Source: Paraclostridium tenue (GTDB taxonomy: Bacteria; Bacillota; Clostridia; Peptostreptococcales; Peptostreptococcaceae). From it: a stretch of DNA of 64,000 nt. This document shows positions 36,125 through 45,338 of the stretch, piece after piece; position 1 is the first letter of the stretch; each line of letters starts with the position of its first letter. The stretch covers positions 237,139 through 301,138 of the forward strand of contig NZ_JADPFO010000001.1 in the NCBI RefSeq assembly GCF_015668515.1. The letters are read 5' to 3'. The notes beneath the pieces were generated by a model. That model was not told where the DNA came from and did not search any database. It was given only the letters and a program-made list of their open reading frames with translations. The translations under genes and the position numbers were made by a program.

Positions 36125-37165
36125 ATGAAAAAATATGTATTAATAATAGTTAGCTCATTAATAATATTAGGTATTTTCTTTGTTGGCAAAAATAATAATA
36201 AAGATAACTATATAAAAGAAAAAATAAAATCTGTTAATTTATCAACCGATTATGATATAGAACAGACCTTAAAAGATGTGGATAATTTAAATGTAAACAC
36301 TGTTAATGTACCTATAGTTATAAATATACCTAATTTAAACTCCAATAATATGAATATAGATGATAACAGCAAGAAAAAAGCAATAGAACTAATAAAAATA
36401 CTAAATTCAAAGAATATAAATGTTATATTAGAAGCATATCCATGGATAGATAATGGTAGTAAATATGAGACTGATTATAATCCTAAAAATAAGAAAAAAT
36501 TCTTTGAGGATTGGAAAAACATATTATATACTTTGATTAAAGAAATAGCGAATAAATATGATGTGGACATAATGATTGTAGCATCAAATTTTTCAAAGCT
36601 AGAGAGTTATGAAGATAGTTGGTGTGATATAGTCAAATTTGTTAAAGGAAGATTTAATGGTGAAGTCACATATAAAACTACATGGTGGTATACGGCTACA
36701 TGGGACAAAAAAAGCAAGGATGATTATTATAAAAAGCTTAACAATAAAGTATTTTCAAAAGTTGATTTTATATCAATAGCAGCTTATTTTGAACTTAGTG
36801 ATAAAAAAGAAAATACAGTTCAAGAATTAGTAAACTGTCTAAGATCTACTACTATATATAATAGAAATCAAAATGTAGTAGAAGAAATAAACAAATTTTA
36901 TGAAAAATATAACAAAGAAATTTATTTTGCAGAATTAGGATTTCCTAGAAAAGATAATGCAGCAACACAACCTTGGAATAGCGAAGTATCTAACATAGAA
37001 AATGATAAAGAACAGGCAAGGTGTTTTAAAGCATATAAAACTGTATTTGAAGATAAAAAATATATAAAAGGGTTCTCTATATTTGCGGTAGGGGAAAAAG
37101 GAAAGGATAAATATTTTTATCCTTCAAATGAAAGTATAGAGGTTATATCTAGTTGGTACAATTAA
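36125..37165 (+). CDS. TIM-barrel glycoside hydrolase, membrane anchored
   Basis: A 346-residue protein with an N-terminal signal anchor (VLIIVSSLIILGIFFVG) and a catalytic barrel with VNTVNVPIVINIP, VILEAYPWI, DIMIVASNFSKLESYE and AELGFPRKDNAATQPWN; the late AELGF Glu and the mid-barrel acidic residue fit clan A glycosidases near GH5/GH113. Glycan synthase operons usually carry such an endo-hydrolase (BcsZ; CcsZ in C. difficile) to release or trim the polymer. AGGAG precedes the ATG. The exact GH family is uncertain. Confidence 0.75.
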   Translation: MKKYVLIIVSSLIILGIFFVGKNNNKDNYIKEKIKSVNLSTDYDIEQTLKDVDNLNVNTVNVPIVINIPNLNSNNMNIDDNSKKKAIELIKILNSKNINVILEAYPWIDNGSKYETDYNPKNKKKFFEDWKNILYTLIKEIANKYDVDIMIVASNFSKLESYEDSWCDIVKFVKGRFNGEVTYKTTWWYTATWDKKSKDDYYKKLNNKVFSKVDFISIAAYFELSDKKENTVQELVNCLRSTTIYNRNQNVVEEINKFYEKYNKEIYFAELGFPRKDNAATQPWNSEVSNIENDKEQARCFKAYKTVFEDKKYIKGFSIFAVGEKGKDKYFYPSNESIEVISSWYN

Positions 37166-37176
37166 TGTGTAGAGAT

Positions 37177-37215
37177 AAAAAGAGATATTATTGATTAAAA
37201 TAATATCTCTTTTTT
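37177..37215 (+). terminator. Terminator of exopolysaccharide operon
   Basis: AAAAAGAGATATTATT / AATAATATCTCTTTTT followed by T. Confidence 0.85.
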
Positions 37216-37521
37216 GATTTAAAAAATATGAAGTTAATGAAATATAAATCAATGTCTTATAGATTGTATTTTTAAAAGTCTGAGTGTTATTTTTGTACTT
37301 AGGGTATTTATTTTATATAGGTTAAAACTTAAGTTATATTATCATGTAAGTTCTTTAAGCAAATAGTCTTAAAAGTAAACTATTTTTACGAAATTATTTT
37401 CTTTTATAGTTAATATATTTTTTATTCTAACAATAAATTTTGACAAAATAAAAGAGTGTAGATTTTATCTACATCTTAAGTACAATAATATATTAATTAA
37501 CAAATACTATAACATATAGAG
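37216..37521. other. AT-rich gap
   Basis: No gene recognised. A small hairpin GTGTAGATTTTATCTACAT near 37455 could end transcription of the minus-strand gene at 37522. Confidence 0.4.
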
Positions 37522-37959
37522 TTATTTTAACCCTAAATCTGAAAGCATCTGTGATATTCCATAAATCTCATCATATTTAGAATAATACTCCTTAAACACA
37601 TCTTCTACATAAGAATCTCGATAAACCTCAAATTTAATACCTTTAAACTCAGATTTAATACAATTTAAAGTAGTATTATTTAAATAATTTTTCAATCTTA
37701 ATATATAGTCTTTTATATCTTCTTGAGGTAAGACTTTTAACTTTTCAATATTTTGAGCAACTATATATGCAGATTGGTTTATTTCTTCCGAAGAAACACT
37801 TTCACTTAATTTAGTTTTTAACTTTTCAATCATTTCTTCAGTAAATTCTAAATCATCTATGTTTTTACCTTCTAAAATTTCTTGTACTTTATCTAAAATC
37901 ATGGCATCATCCCATGCATACTTACTAGAAGTATATTTATTGTTAAATTCATCTTTCAT
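37522..37959 (-). CDS. Hypothetical acidic helical protein, 145 aa
   Basis: No family recognised. Mostly helical, acidic, no membrane segment or signal (for example DDAMILDKVQEILEGKNIDDLEFTEEMIEKLKTKL). TAGGAG precedes the ATG on the minus strand. It is isolated between two AT-rich gaps, so the neighbourhood gives no clue. Confidence 0.65.
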   Translation of the reverse strand: MKDEFNNKYTSSKYAWDDAMILDKVQEILEGKNIDDLEFTEEMIEKLKTKLSESVSSEEINQSAYIVAQNIEKLKVLPQEDIKDYILRLKNYLNNTTLNCIKSEFKGIKFEVYRDSYVEDVFKEYYSKYDEIYGISQMLSDLGLK

Positions 37960-38392
37960 TTTATAAATCTCCTAAGTTTAATTTAATATTATTATATCAA
38001 AATTACACAATTTTATCATTAGTGGTAATTAATATGAAGCTCATATACCTTTAAGTACAGGAGCTTTTAAATTATCAGAAATTCTGAAAATACCTTTTTA
38101 AGTATGTATATTGTATTTTGTAATTTTAAGTTTTATTACGTTGAATTATAAATCTGAGACATTTAAACTACACTCTAAAACCGTAGCTGTAGATGAATTT
38201 TTAAATAAAAAAAGTAGGACAATATGTTAATTTATAAGATTAAATATATAAGATATGTAATGTTAAATTTATTTTACAATTATATTTTAAAAAAATACTT
38301 AATATATGAGAGTAAAAACCGAAAGTATAATTAATCGATTAAAAAAGCAAAGCTTTAAAAAGATATAAAAATAAAAGGAGGAACAATAAATT
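37960..38392. other. AT-rich gap upstream of motA
   Basis: No ORF with RBS seen. A TATAAT at 38326 may be the motA -10, with no clear -35; no sigma-D (TAAA...GCCGATAA) promoter was found. Confidence 0.4.
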
Positions 38393-39208
38393 ATGTCTGG
38401 TTTAATTTTTTTAATACTAGGTTTCGGTTTTTTAATACTAGGTTTTGTAGGTGAAGGAGGTCATACGACAGCACTACTTTCATGGACTTCGTTTGTAATT
38501 GTTTTTGGAGGAACGATTGGTTCTTTAGGTACATCTTTCACTATGAAACAAATAAAAAATATAGGTAGAATTTTACGTGTAGCTTTCACTAGAAAGTCAA
38601 CAGATTTAGTAGAGCTAATTTTTTATTTTGATCATGTGCTAAGTAAAGTAAGAAAAGATGGTTTTTTAGGCCTTGAAGAGGAATTACAGGAAGATGAAAA
38701 CATGAATCCTTTTATAAAAAAAGGGCTTCAATCAGCAGTTGATGGTGTGAAGCCTGAAGATATTAGAAACATGTTAGAAATCGAGGCAGCAATGAGTTTT
38801 AAAAGACATAAAATTGGTGCAGCTATGTTTGACTCTGCTGGAGGAACAGCACCTACTATGGGTATCGTTGGTACTGTATTAGGTTTAGTACATGTTCTTG
38901 GAGGACTAGCTAAAGCAGATATGAATGCATTAGGTGGTAGTATATCAGCTGCATTCTTAGCTACACTTTATGGGCTTGGTAGTGCAAACTTAATATTTCT
39001 TCCAATAGGAACTAGACTTAAAAATTTAGCTAAGGCTGAACAATTAGAAAAAGATATTATAATAGAAGCTATATCATTAATTCAAGAAAATGTAAGTCCA
39101 ACTACTTTAAGAGATACACTTAAAGGTTTTCTAGATAAAAAAGATCAAGTTAAATTAGAATCAAGATATTTTGGAGATGGAAATAAGGAGGTTACAAAGA
39201 GTGCATAA
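38393..39208 (+). CDS. motA: Flagellar motor stator MotA
   Basis: A 271-residue MotA: four membrane helices (near 5-20, 28-48, 150-170, 185-205), the charged cytoplasmic loop between helices 2 and 3, and the conserved GTAPTMGIVGTVLGLVHVL motif. With MotB it forms the H+ or Na+ channel that drives flagellar rotation. AAAGGAGG precedes the ATG. Overlaps motB by 8 bases. No other flagellar genes are in the window. Confidence 0.95.
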   Translation: MSGLIFLILGFGFLILGFVGEGGHTTALLSWTSFVIVFGGTIGSLGTSFTMKQIKNIGRILRVAFTRKSTDLVELIFYFDHVLSKVRKDGFLGLEEELQEDENMNPFIKKGLQSAVDGVKPEDIRNMLEIEAAMSFKRHKIGAAMFDSAGGTAPTMGIVGTVLGLVHVLGGLAKADMNALGGSISAAFLATLYGLGSANLIFLPIGTRLKNLAKAEQLEKDIIIEAISLIQENVSPTTLRDTLKGFLDKKDQVKLESRYFGDGNKEVTKSA

Positions 39209-39944
39209 AGAAAAAAAGTATGTGGAAGAAGAAGAAGAAGAACATGAAAATCATGAACGTTGGTTACTTTCTTATGCAGACTTTATAACGCTGTTAATGA
39301 TTTTCTTTATAATAATGTATGCAATGAGTACTATAGATAAAGCAAAGTATGAAAAGCTTACAACAGCGCTAAATCAAGCAATGGGTGATGGTAGTGCTAT
39401 TGCAGACACTGGAAGTAAAATGGGTGGAGAAATAGGCAACGGATTATCTGAAGATGCAAAATTAAAAAAAGTAAAAGAAAATTTAGATAAATATTTAAAA
39501 GAGAATAATCTTTCTAATAGCGTTAGTACTACTATAGAAAAAAGAGGATTAGTTGTTAGTTTTAAAGATTCTTTATTCTTTGATAGTGGTAGGGCAGAAG
39601 TAAGACCAGAACAAATTGATAAACTTATTAAGATAAGTAAAATTATAAATCAAGCTATGGGAAGTGGCAGTTATATAAGGGTTGAAGGTCATACCGACTC
39701 TGTTCCTGTTCATAATGAAGTATATAAATCTAACTGGGATTTATCAGTAATGAGAGCTAGTAATGTCGCACAAATTTTAATTAAAAAAGCAGATATAAAA
39801 CCAGAAAAATTATCAGCAATAGGTTATGGCGAATATAGACCAAAAGCTGACAATAGTACAGCAGAAGGTAAGTCAACTAACAGAAGAGTAGATATATTAA
39901 TTATGAATTCAAAGTTTAATGAAGTTGAAAACAATAAAAAATAA
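39201..39944 (+). CDS. motB: Flagellar motor stator MotB
   Basis: A 247-residue MotB with one membrane helix (FITLLMIFFIIMYAMST) carrying the conserved LLSYADF Asp, and a C-terminal OmpA-like peptidoglycan-binding domain (VEGHTDSVPVHN; NRRVDILI). Start set at the GTG at 39201 with AGGAGG upstream; the longer frame from 39171 lies in motA. The last 8 bases of motA overlap, indicating coupling. Confidence 0.95.
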   Translation: MHKEKKYVEEEEEEHENHERWLLSYADFITLLMIFFIIMYAMSTIDKAKYEKLTTALNQAMGDGSAIADTGSKMGGEIGNGLSEDAKLKKVKENLDKYLKENNLSNSVSTTIEKRGLVVSFKDSLFFDSGRAEVRPEQIDKLIKISKIINQAMGSGSYIRVEGHTDSVPVHNEVYKSNWDLSVMRASNVAQILIKKADIKPEKLSAIGYGEYRPKADNSTAEGKSTNRRVDILIMNSKFNEVENNKK

Positions 39945-40402
39945 ATCTAATGAATTTTGCTAAAGAGTTAGTTATTAAAGATGAATTTATTTTCCCAATG
40001 AATTTAACTTAGAATTTATTGGGAAAATGAGTTTCTTAGAAAAAACACCTGAAGGATAGTATTTAATAAAGAAAGTATTTAGTATAATAATGAAGATTAA
40101 ACACTTATTTAATAAGTGTTTTTATTTTACCTAAAATTTATGAAATTATATGTGGATAAATCAAGTTTTAAATTATGAAACCATTGCATATTTGTATATA
40201 TAACCTTCAAGGACATCAGAAAAATAAAATTAGATAGTTAATGGAATTTAATGGTTGGATTGTTATGGAGATTTGTTACTTTTATGGTATACTATTTATA
40301 AAAGGAAGTATAAAAATCAAAGCATATATTGAAATGGAATAGAAGTTTTGAATAGTCTTATTAAGGAGCTAATGTTCCTAATGTCAAATTGGAGGGGGAA
40401 AC
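39945..40402. other. Gap with two hairpins before the peptidase gene
   Basis: ATTTTCCCAATGAATT (39989) pairs with AATTTATTGGGAAAAT (40013), without a T tract. AAACACTTATT / AATAAGTGTTT at 40099-40121 with a T-rich tail is a likely motAB terminator. TGGTATACT at 40285 is an extended -10 for the next gene. No ORF is supported. Confidence 0.5.
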
Positions 40403-41284
40403 ATGAAAATTACTGAAGGATACATGCCTTTTGAAGGTTTTAAAACCTATTACCGTATAGTAGGTGAAGCAACAGAAGGAAAGAAACCATTAGTACTGCT
40501 TCACGGAGGACCAGGTTCTACACATAACTACTTTGAGGTATTAGACAAAGTAGCAAAAAGTGGTAGACAAGTAATAATGTATGACCAAATTGGTTGTGGG
40601 AACTCATTTGTAGAAGGTCACCCTGAATTATTTAATGCTGACACTTGGATAAAAGAACTTATTGAACTAAGAAAACATCTAGGACTTGAAGAAATTCATT
40701 TATTAGGGCAATCTTGGGGAGGTATGCAAGCTATTTGGTATGCTATTGAGCATAAACCAAAGGGGATTAAGTCATATATTCTTTCATCTACTCTTTCTTC
40801 AGCAAAACTTTGGGAAAAAGAGCAAAAAAGAAGAATTTCATATATGGATGAAGCTGACCAAAAGGCTTTACTTGATGCAGTAAATACTGGAGATTATTCC
40901 AGTAAAGAATATAGTGATGCATTAGATAAGTTTATGGAAATGTACTGTGCAGGTAAGGTAACTGAAGGTTCTCCAGAATGTTTAAGAAGACCTAAAAAAT
41001 CAGGGTCTGAAGCATACATTGTAGGATGGGGACAAAATGAATTTTCTCCTACAGGAACTCTTTCTGGATATGAGTTTACAGATAGATTAAATGAAATAAA
41101 AGAACCTTGTTTAATAACTAGTGGAGCAATAGATTTATGTTCACCATATATTGCAAAAACTATGTATGACAGAATTCCTAATAGTAAATGGGAACTATTT
41201 GAATATTCAAGACATATGCCATTTGTTGAAGAAAATGATAAATATATAGAAGTTTTAACCAAATGGTTAGATGAAAATGATTAA
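40403..41284 (+). CDS. pip: Proline iminopeptidase-like alpha/beta hydrolase
   Basis: A 293-residue S33 hydrolase: oxyanion motif HGGPGSTH (about 34-41), nucleophile elbow GQSWGG with Ser about 107, late acidic residue in AIDLCSP and His in SRHMPFVEE. The family removes N-terminal proline or other residues from small peptides in the cytoplasm. GGAGGGGG precedes the ATG. Followed by two terminator-like hairpins. Confidence 0.88.
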   Translation: MKITEGYMPFEGFKTYYRIVGEATEGKKPLVLLHGGPGSTHNYFEVLDKVAKSGRQVIMYDQIGCGNSFVEGHPELFNADTWIKELIELRKHLGLEEIHLLGQSWGGMQAIWYAIEHKPKGIKSYILSSTLSSAKLWEKEQKRRISYMDEADQKALLDAVNTGDYSSKEYSDALDKFMEMYCAGKVTEGSPECLRRPKKSGSEAYIVGWGQNEFSPTGTLSGYEFTDRLNEIKEPCLITSGAIDLCSPYIAKTMYDRIPNSKWELFEYSRHMPFVEENDKYIEVLTKWLDEND

Positions 41285-41310
41285 GATTATATAAATTCAC
41301 ATAGAGAAAT

Positions 41311-41342
41311 AGATTAAACATATATGTTTAATCTATTTTTTT
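41311..41342 (+). terminator. Terminator of peptidase gene
   Basis: AGATTAAACATA / TATGTTTAATCT with T7. Confidence 0.85.
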
Positions 41343-41371
41343 ATATACTTTTAATTAGGGTTACCGAAAGT

Positions 41372-41408
41372 AAAAAAGTACATTAGCAATTTTGTTAGTG
41401 TACTTTTT
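41372..41408 (+). terminator. Second hairpin with T tail
   Basis: AAAAAGTACAYTARC-type stem (AAAAAGTACATTAGCAA with a two-mismatch complement) ending in T5, 30 bases after the first terminator. Confidence 0.6.
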
Positions 41409-41499
41409 AAATTACAAAATATTGCAAATGATAACATTTTTGAATTTAAAATCATAATATATATAGCACTATAATTTTAACATCATAAGGGGGTACATC

Positions 41500-42012
41500 A
41501 TGGATAATTCTTGTAAGAAATATGATATCAATAAAATATTTTCTAGTTATAACCCATCTAAGCCAAATGCATATGCTAAAATAAAAGGAGGACCTTTGGC
41601 TCCGTGTATAAGGGGAATAGTATACTTATACCAACTAGAAGATGGAGTATATGTAAAAGCTTATATAACAGGAATTCCTAATATAAATAATCAGACTAGT
41701 TCCTTCCATGGATTCCATATTCATGAGGTTGGAGATTGTACTGTAGGAAATGAAAGCGATCCATTTACTGCTGCAAAATCTCATTATAATCTAACTAAAG
41801 TAGATCATCCAATGCATGCAGGAGATTTACCACCAATTTTATCTGCTGATGGAATAGGAGTTCTTTCTACATTTACTAATAGATTTACTGTAAATGACGT
41901 TATAGGAAAATCTTTTATACTTCATAGTGGGTATGATGATTTTACTACACAACCTGCAGGAAATTCAGGTTCTAGATGGGCTTGCGGGGTTATTGTTTCT
42001 TATACGGGATAA
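41500..42012 (+). CDS. sodC: Cu/Zn superoxide dismutase
   Basis: A 170-residue SodC. Copper ligands His73, His75, His95, His142 and zinc ligands His95, His103, His106, Asp109 are all in place (GFHIHEVGDC; KSHYN; DHPMHAGDLP; ILHSGYDD), with the disulfide pair Cys80/Cys162 and active-site Arg159. Unlike the B. subtilis YojM, no copper ligand is missing. There is no signal peptide or lipobox, so it appears cytosolic, which is odd for a bacterial SodC and for an anaerobe. AAGGGGG precedes the ATG; it is monocistronic. Confidence 0.93.
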   Translation: MDNSCKKYDINKIFSSYNPSKPNAYAKIKGGPLAPCIRGIVYLYQLEDGVYVKAYITGIPNINNQTSSFHGFHIHEVGDCTVGNESDPFTAAKSHYNLTKVDHPMHAGDLPPILSADGIGVLSTFTNRFTVNDVIGKSFILHSGYDDFTTQPAGNSGSRWACGVIVSYTG

Positions 42013-42047
42013 TATAATTAGTAATGTTATTTGATGTATATAAATAT

Positions 42048-42080
42048 AAAAAACTCATATCCAATATATATGAGTTTTTT
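42048..42080 (+). terminator. Terminator of sodC
   Basis: AAAAAACTCATAT / ATATGAGTTTTTT. Confidence 0.85.
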
Positions 42081-42159
42081 ATTGAGCTTATTTATAACTT
42101 TAATCAAAATCAAATATATGTAATAATAGACTTATATCAATACAGCAGGGGGGAAAAGA

Positions 42160-42642
42160 ATGAAAAAAGAAATATATGAAAAACTAGATGAACTACAAAT
42201 AAAATACAAAGTACTAGAACATGATGAAGTCTTTACGGCAGATGAATTTTATAGCGTAACTAAAGACATGCCAGGACATCACTGTAAAAACTTGTTTCTA
42301 AAAAACTCTAACAAAAGCCAAAACTATTTAGTAGTAGTAAAACATGATAAATCAGTAGATTTAAAAGATATAAGAGCACAAATAGGAAGTAGCAGGCTTT
42401 CATTTGACTCGCCCGAAAAATTATACGAACTGATGAAGGTAACACCTGGAAGTGTAAATCCATTCAGTATTATAAATGATGTAAATAGTGAAGTAGAAGT
42501 ATTAATAGACAGTGATTTACTAGATGGTCAAAATCTTAACTTTCATCCTGCTATAAACACAGAGACATTTAATATATCTGGTGATGATTTTAATAAATTT
42601 TTAAACTACATTGATAACAATGTAATTAAAGTTAATATATAA
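42160..42642 (+). CDS. YbaK/ProX-type aminoacyl-tRNA deacylase
   Basis: A 160-residue YbaK/EbsC-fold protein of the ProXp-ala/PrdX type: LEHDEVFTADEF, KNLFLKN, the VKHDKSVDLKDIRAQ strand-helix and the GSVNPFSIIND motif, ending FHPAINTETFNI. It clears mis-charged Ala-tRNA(Pro) in trans. AGGGGGG precedes the ATG. It heads a run of three same-strand genes with short gaps. Confidence 0.9.
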   Translation: MKKEIYEKLDELQIKYKVLEHDEVFTADEFYSVTKDMPGHHCKNLFLKNSNKSQNYLVVVKHDKSVDLKDIRAQIGSSRLSFDSPEKLYELMKVTPGSVNPFSIINDVNSEVEVLIDSDLLDGQNLNFHPAINTETFNISGDDFNKFLNYIDNNVIKVNI

Positions 42643-42688
42643 ATTAAATCTAAAGTTTGAAATCACAGTAGAAAGGATTGATATATAC

Positions 42689-43582
42689 ATGGAATACATA
42701 CCAACCAAAACAATTGTATCTAACTATAAAGACAACCCACGCTGGTTTGGAATAAACTACAATATGAACATATATAAAGGATGTTGCCATGGATGTATAT
42801 ATTGCGATTCTAGAAGCAATTGTTATCAAATTATAGATTTTGACAGAGTTAGAATTAAAGAAAATTCAATTGAAATAATAAAAAAAGATTTAACATCAAA
42901 GAGAAAAAAAGGTGTAGTAGGAACTGGAGCCATGAGTGATCCATATAATCCTTTTGAAGAAAAATACCTTTTAACAAGACAAGCTCTAAAACTATTAGAT
43001 GAACATAGATTCGGAATAGCAATAACTACTAAAAGTGACTTAATAGTTAGAGATATAGATATATTAAAGAGAATACAAAAGCATTCTCCTAATTTAGTAA
43101 AAATCACAATAACTACTTTTGATGATGAACTTTGCAAAAAAATTGAACCAAATGTATCTACAACATCTGATAGATTTAAGGCTTTAAAAAAGTTATCAGA
43201 TAATAATATATATTCAGGTGTATTATTAATGCCAATACTACCATTTATAAATGATACTGAGGAAAATATCAGAAATATTATAAAAAGGGCTTATGAATGT
43301 GGAGCTAAATTTATTTTTAGTTATGGAATAGGAGTTACTTTAAGAAGCAATCAAAGAGAATATTATTTTGAGCAACTAAGAAAAATATTTCCAAATCAAA
43401 TGTTAGATGAAAAATATATAAAAACTTATGGAGAACAATATGAAAATTCCTCATTAAAATCAGAGCGTTTATGGAAAGTATTTAAAGAAGAGTGCGAAAA
43501 ATACAATTTATTATATGATATGAAAGACATTATAAAAGACTATAAAAGTAGATATGAAAATTCTCAAATTACTTGGTTTTAA
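42689..43582 (+). CDS. SPL-family radical SAM protein
   Basis: A 297-residue radical SAM protein with a CxxxCxxC cluster in GCCHGCIYCDSR (near residues 33-40) and later TGAMSDPYNPFEEKYLLTRQALK, ITTKS and VLLMPILPF, as in the spore-photoproduct-lyase-like Rv2578c group. The substrate is not known. GAAAGGA precedes the ATG. Downstream is a DNA alkyl-repair gene, which hints at a DNA-related job but does not prove it. Confidence 0.88.
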   Translation: MEYIPTKTIVSNYKDNPRWFGINYNMNIYKGCCHGCIYCDSRSNCYQIIDFDRVRIKENSIEIIKKDLTSKRKKGVVGTGAMSDPYNPFEEKYLLTRQALKLLDEHRFGIAITTKSDLIVRDIDILKRIQKHSPNLVKITITTFDDELCKKIEPNVSTTSDRFKALKKLSDNNIYSGVLLMPILPFINDTEENIRNIIKRAYECGAKFIFSYGIGVTLRSNQREYYFEQLRKIFPNQMLDEKYIKTYGEQYENSSLKSERLWKVFKEECEKYNLLYDMKDIIKDYKSRYENSQITWF

Positions 43583-43612
43583 TAATTTATTTATATCTAA
43601 GGAGGAATTTGG

Positions 43613-44089
43613 ATGACACAAAGATATTACTACTACTGCGATTCACCTATAGGAATACTAGAAATAAGCACAACAGAAGAGGAATTAATATCAATTTTAT
43701 ATGTAGATGAAAAAAGAGAAAATACAGAACAACCAAAAATTTTAAAAGAAGTAATAAAACAGATACAAGAGTATTTTAATGGAGAGAGAAAAGAATTTAA
43801 TATAAAAATTAAACTTAAAGGAACTGAGTTTCAAGAAAAAGTTTGGAATGCTTTAACACATATTCCTTACGGAGAAACTGTATCTTATAAATATATAGCA
43901 ACAAAAATAGGAAATGAAAAAGCTGTAAGAGCAGTTGGAAATACCAACGGTAGAAATGTTATAAATATAGTTGTACCTTGTCATAGGGTTATAGGAGCTA
44001 ATAAAAGTCTTACTGGCTATGGTGGAGGATTAGATAGAAAGCTATGGCTTTTACAACATGAAGAAAAATTTTCAAAAACTAAACAGTAA
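43613..44089 (+). CDS. ogt: Methylated-DNA-protein-cysteine methyltransferase
   Basis: A 158-residue Ogt/MGMT with acceptor Cys in VPCHRVIGA (about residue 124), helix-turn-helix region GTEFQEKVWNALTHIPYGETVSY and NTNGRN. It repairs O6-methylguanine by transferring the methyl to itself. AGGAGG precedes the ATG. It ends a three-gene run and is followed by a terminator. Confidence 0.95.
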   Translation: MTQRYYYYCDSPIGILEISTTEEELISILYVDEKRENTEQPKILKEVIKQIQEYFNGERKEFNIKIKLKGTEFQEKVWNALTHIPYGETVSYKYIATKIGNEKAVRAVGNTNGRNVINIVVPCHRVIGANKSLTGYGGGLDRKLWLLQHEEKFSKTKQ

Positions 44090-44096
44090 AGAGATT

Positions 44097-44136
44097 AAAG
44101 CTGATTTCTATATTTTATAGAAATCAGCTTTTTTAA
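44097..44136 (+). terminator. Terminator after ogt
   Basis: AAAGCTGATTTCTAT / ATAGAAATCAGCTTT and T6. Confidence 0.9.
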
Positions 44137-44173
44137 TTATTAAAATTCATATAAAAAATTTAAGAAGGGAAGT

Positions 44174-44307
44174 ATGAAGTTACCTATTGAAGTAGCTGAT
44201 AAAGAAGGAAATTTTTCAATCCTATAACAGAAGATAAGGTAGTTCTAAGTTATATAAGTATAGGTGAAGTATCATTAGCAGGATTATATAAATACGAAAA
44301 AACGTAA
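44174..44307 (+). pseudogene. Frameshifted small gene remnant
   Basis: GAAGGGAAG precedes ATG 44174, which encodes MKLPIEVADKEGNFS then hits TAA. One frame over, just after position 44220, the sequence continues sensibly as PITEDKVVLSYISIGEVSL and on to TAA at 44307. A single-base loss in the TTTTTCAATCC stretch explains this. No family recognised; total about 44 residues if repaired. Confidence 0.5.
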
Positions 44308-44426
44308 AAAATAAAAGCTGAAATTTCAACAAAAACCCCTAAGTAATTATAAAATTAAAAAAGAAGAATTGTTCAACTTATGAATTTACTATTTATAATT
44401 CAAAATAAAAAAGATAGGAGATAAAC

Positions 44427-44509
44427 ATGTCTTTTTACCTAATATTTATACTACTAATATTTTTTTAAAACTTATTAACATAATAAAGAAGTATAAGTTA
44501 GAAGAATGA
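44427..44509 (+). pseudogene. Tiny membrane protein broken at a T7 run
   Basis: AGGAG, then ATG 44427 giving MSFYLIFILLIFF and TAA. One extra T in the T7 run (44460-44466) would give a continuous single-span peptide ending KLINIIKKYKLEE. Either a real lesion, a homopolymer sequencing error or a slippage switch. Confidence 0.35.
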
Positions 44510-44759
44510 AAAATTATTATAGATATAAAATACTAAATTTAATTTATATAAATTAAAAATTACCTGGTAGATATAAAAAGTGAAATTAAACTATATACAT
44601 TATAGGCTTAATAAAAATATAATTAAAGTTTTATATGAAAATCAACGATAACATTTAATATGGAGTATATTTAATTATATTTTTTATAAAATGAAAGTCT
44701 AGTAGAATTACTGAGTTAGTCTTTTAAGTGGGGAAAACAAATATAGAAAGGCAGTAGAA

Positions 44760-45281
44760 ATGAAGAAATTAGCAATTATAAGTATTATAGTGGGAGTTAT
44801 AAGTGTGACATTAACAGTAGCTTTTTTTATTATGAAATTAAATAATAATGAATTAGTTACGGATAATTCACCAAAGAAAGTTTGTAAAACTGAAAGCAAA
44901 AAAACTGAAAAGAAGAAATCTGAAGAGAAAAAGGTTACAAAAACGGATGATGTTCAAAAAATAGAAACTAAAGTTAAACAAGCAAATAAAATAAAGTATA
45001 AAAATGGGAAAATACCTAATTTTATAGGATGCAATCAAATTCAGGTGTATGAATTTGCTAAAGAACATGGCATAAAATATGAGTTAGATCAAGCTGTACC
45101 TACACCAGTATATAATTTAAAAGGAACAGTTGCTAAACAATCAATTGAAGCAGGTAAAGATATTAAAAAAGAAGAAACATTGAAAATAAGTATATATATA
45201 TTTGATGGACACTATAATCCTTTGGTTGGAGAAGACCCTTGTCATGATGAAAATGGAAATTTAATAAAAAGTAGTAAATAG
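44760..45281 (+). CDS. PASTA-domain membrane protein
   Basis: A 173-residue protein: N-terminal membrane helix (AIISIIVGVISVTLTVAFFIM), a long Lys/Glu linker, then one PASTA domain (IPNFIGCNQIQVYEFAKEHGIKYEL ... GTVAKQSIEAGKDIKKEETLKISI), and a tail with GEDPCHDENGN. PASTA domains usually bind peptidoglycan or beta-lactams, but here there is no kinase or transpeptidase. GAAAGG precedes the ATG. It stands between gene remnants. Confidence 0.8.
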   Translation: MKKLAIISIIVGVISVTLTVAFFIMKLNNNELVTDNSPKKVCKTESKKTEKKKSEEKKVTKTDDVQKIETKVKQANKIKYKNGKIPNFIGCNQIQVYEFAKEHGIKYELDQAVPTPVYNLKGTVAKQSIEAGKDIKKEETLKISIYIFDGHYNPLVGEDPCHDENGNLIKSSK

Positions 45282-45338
45282 AGAAAGTAACATTATAAAT
45301 AAATTTATAAAAGTAGGATTCAAGGAGATTAGAACAAA

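Noticed and set aside
37216-38392. Mobile element or CRISPR in the AT-rich gaps
   Set aside because: No transposase fragments, terminal repeats, target duplications or regularly spaced repeats seen.
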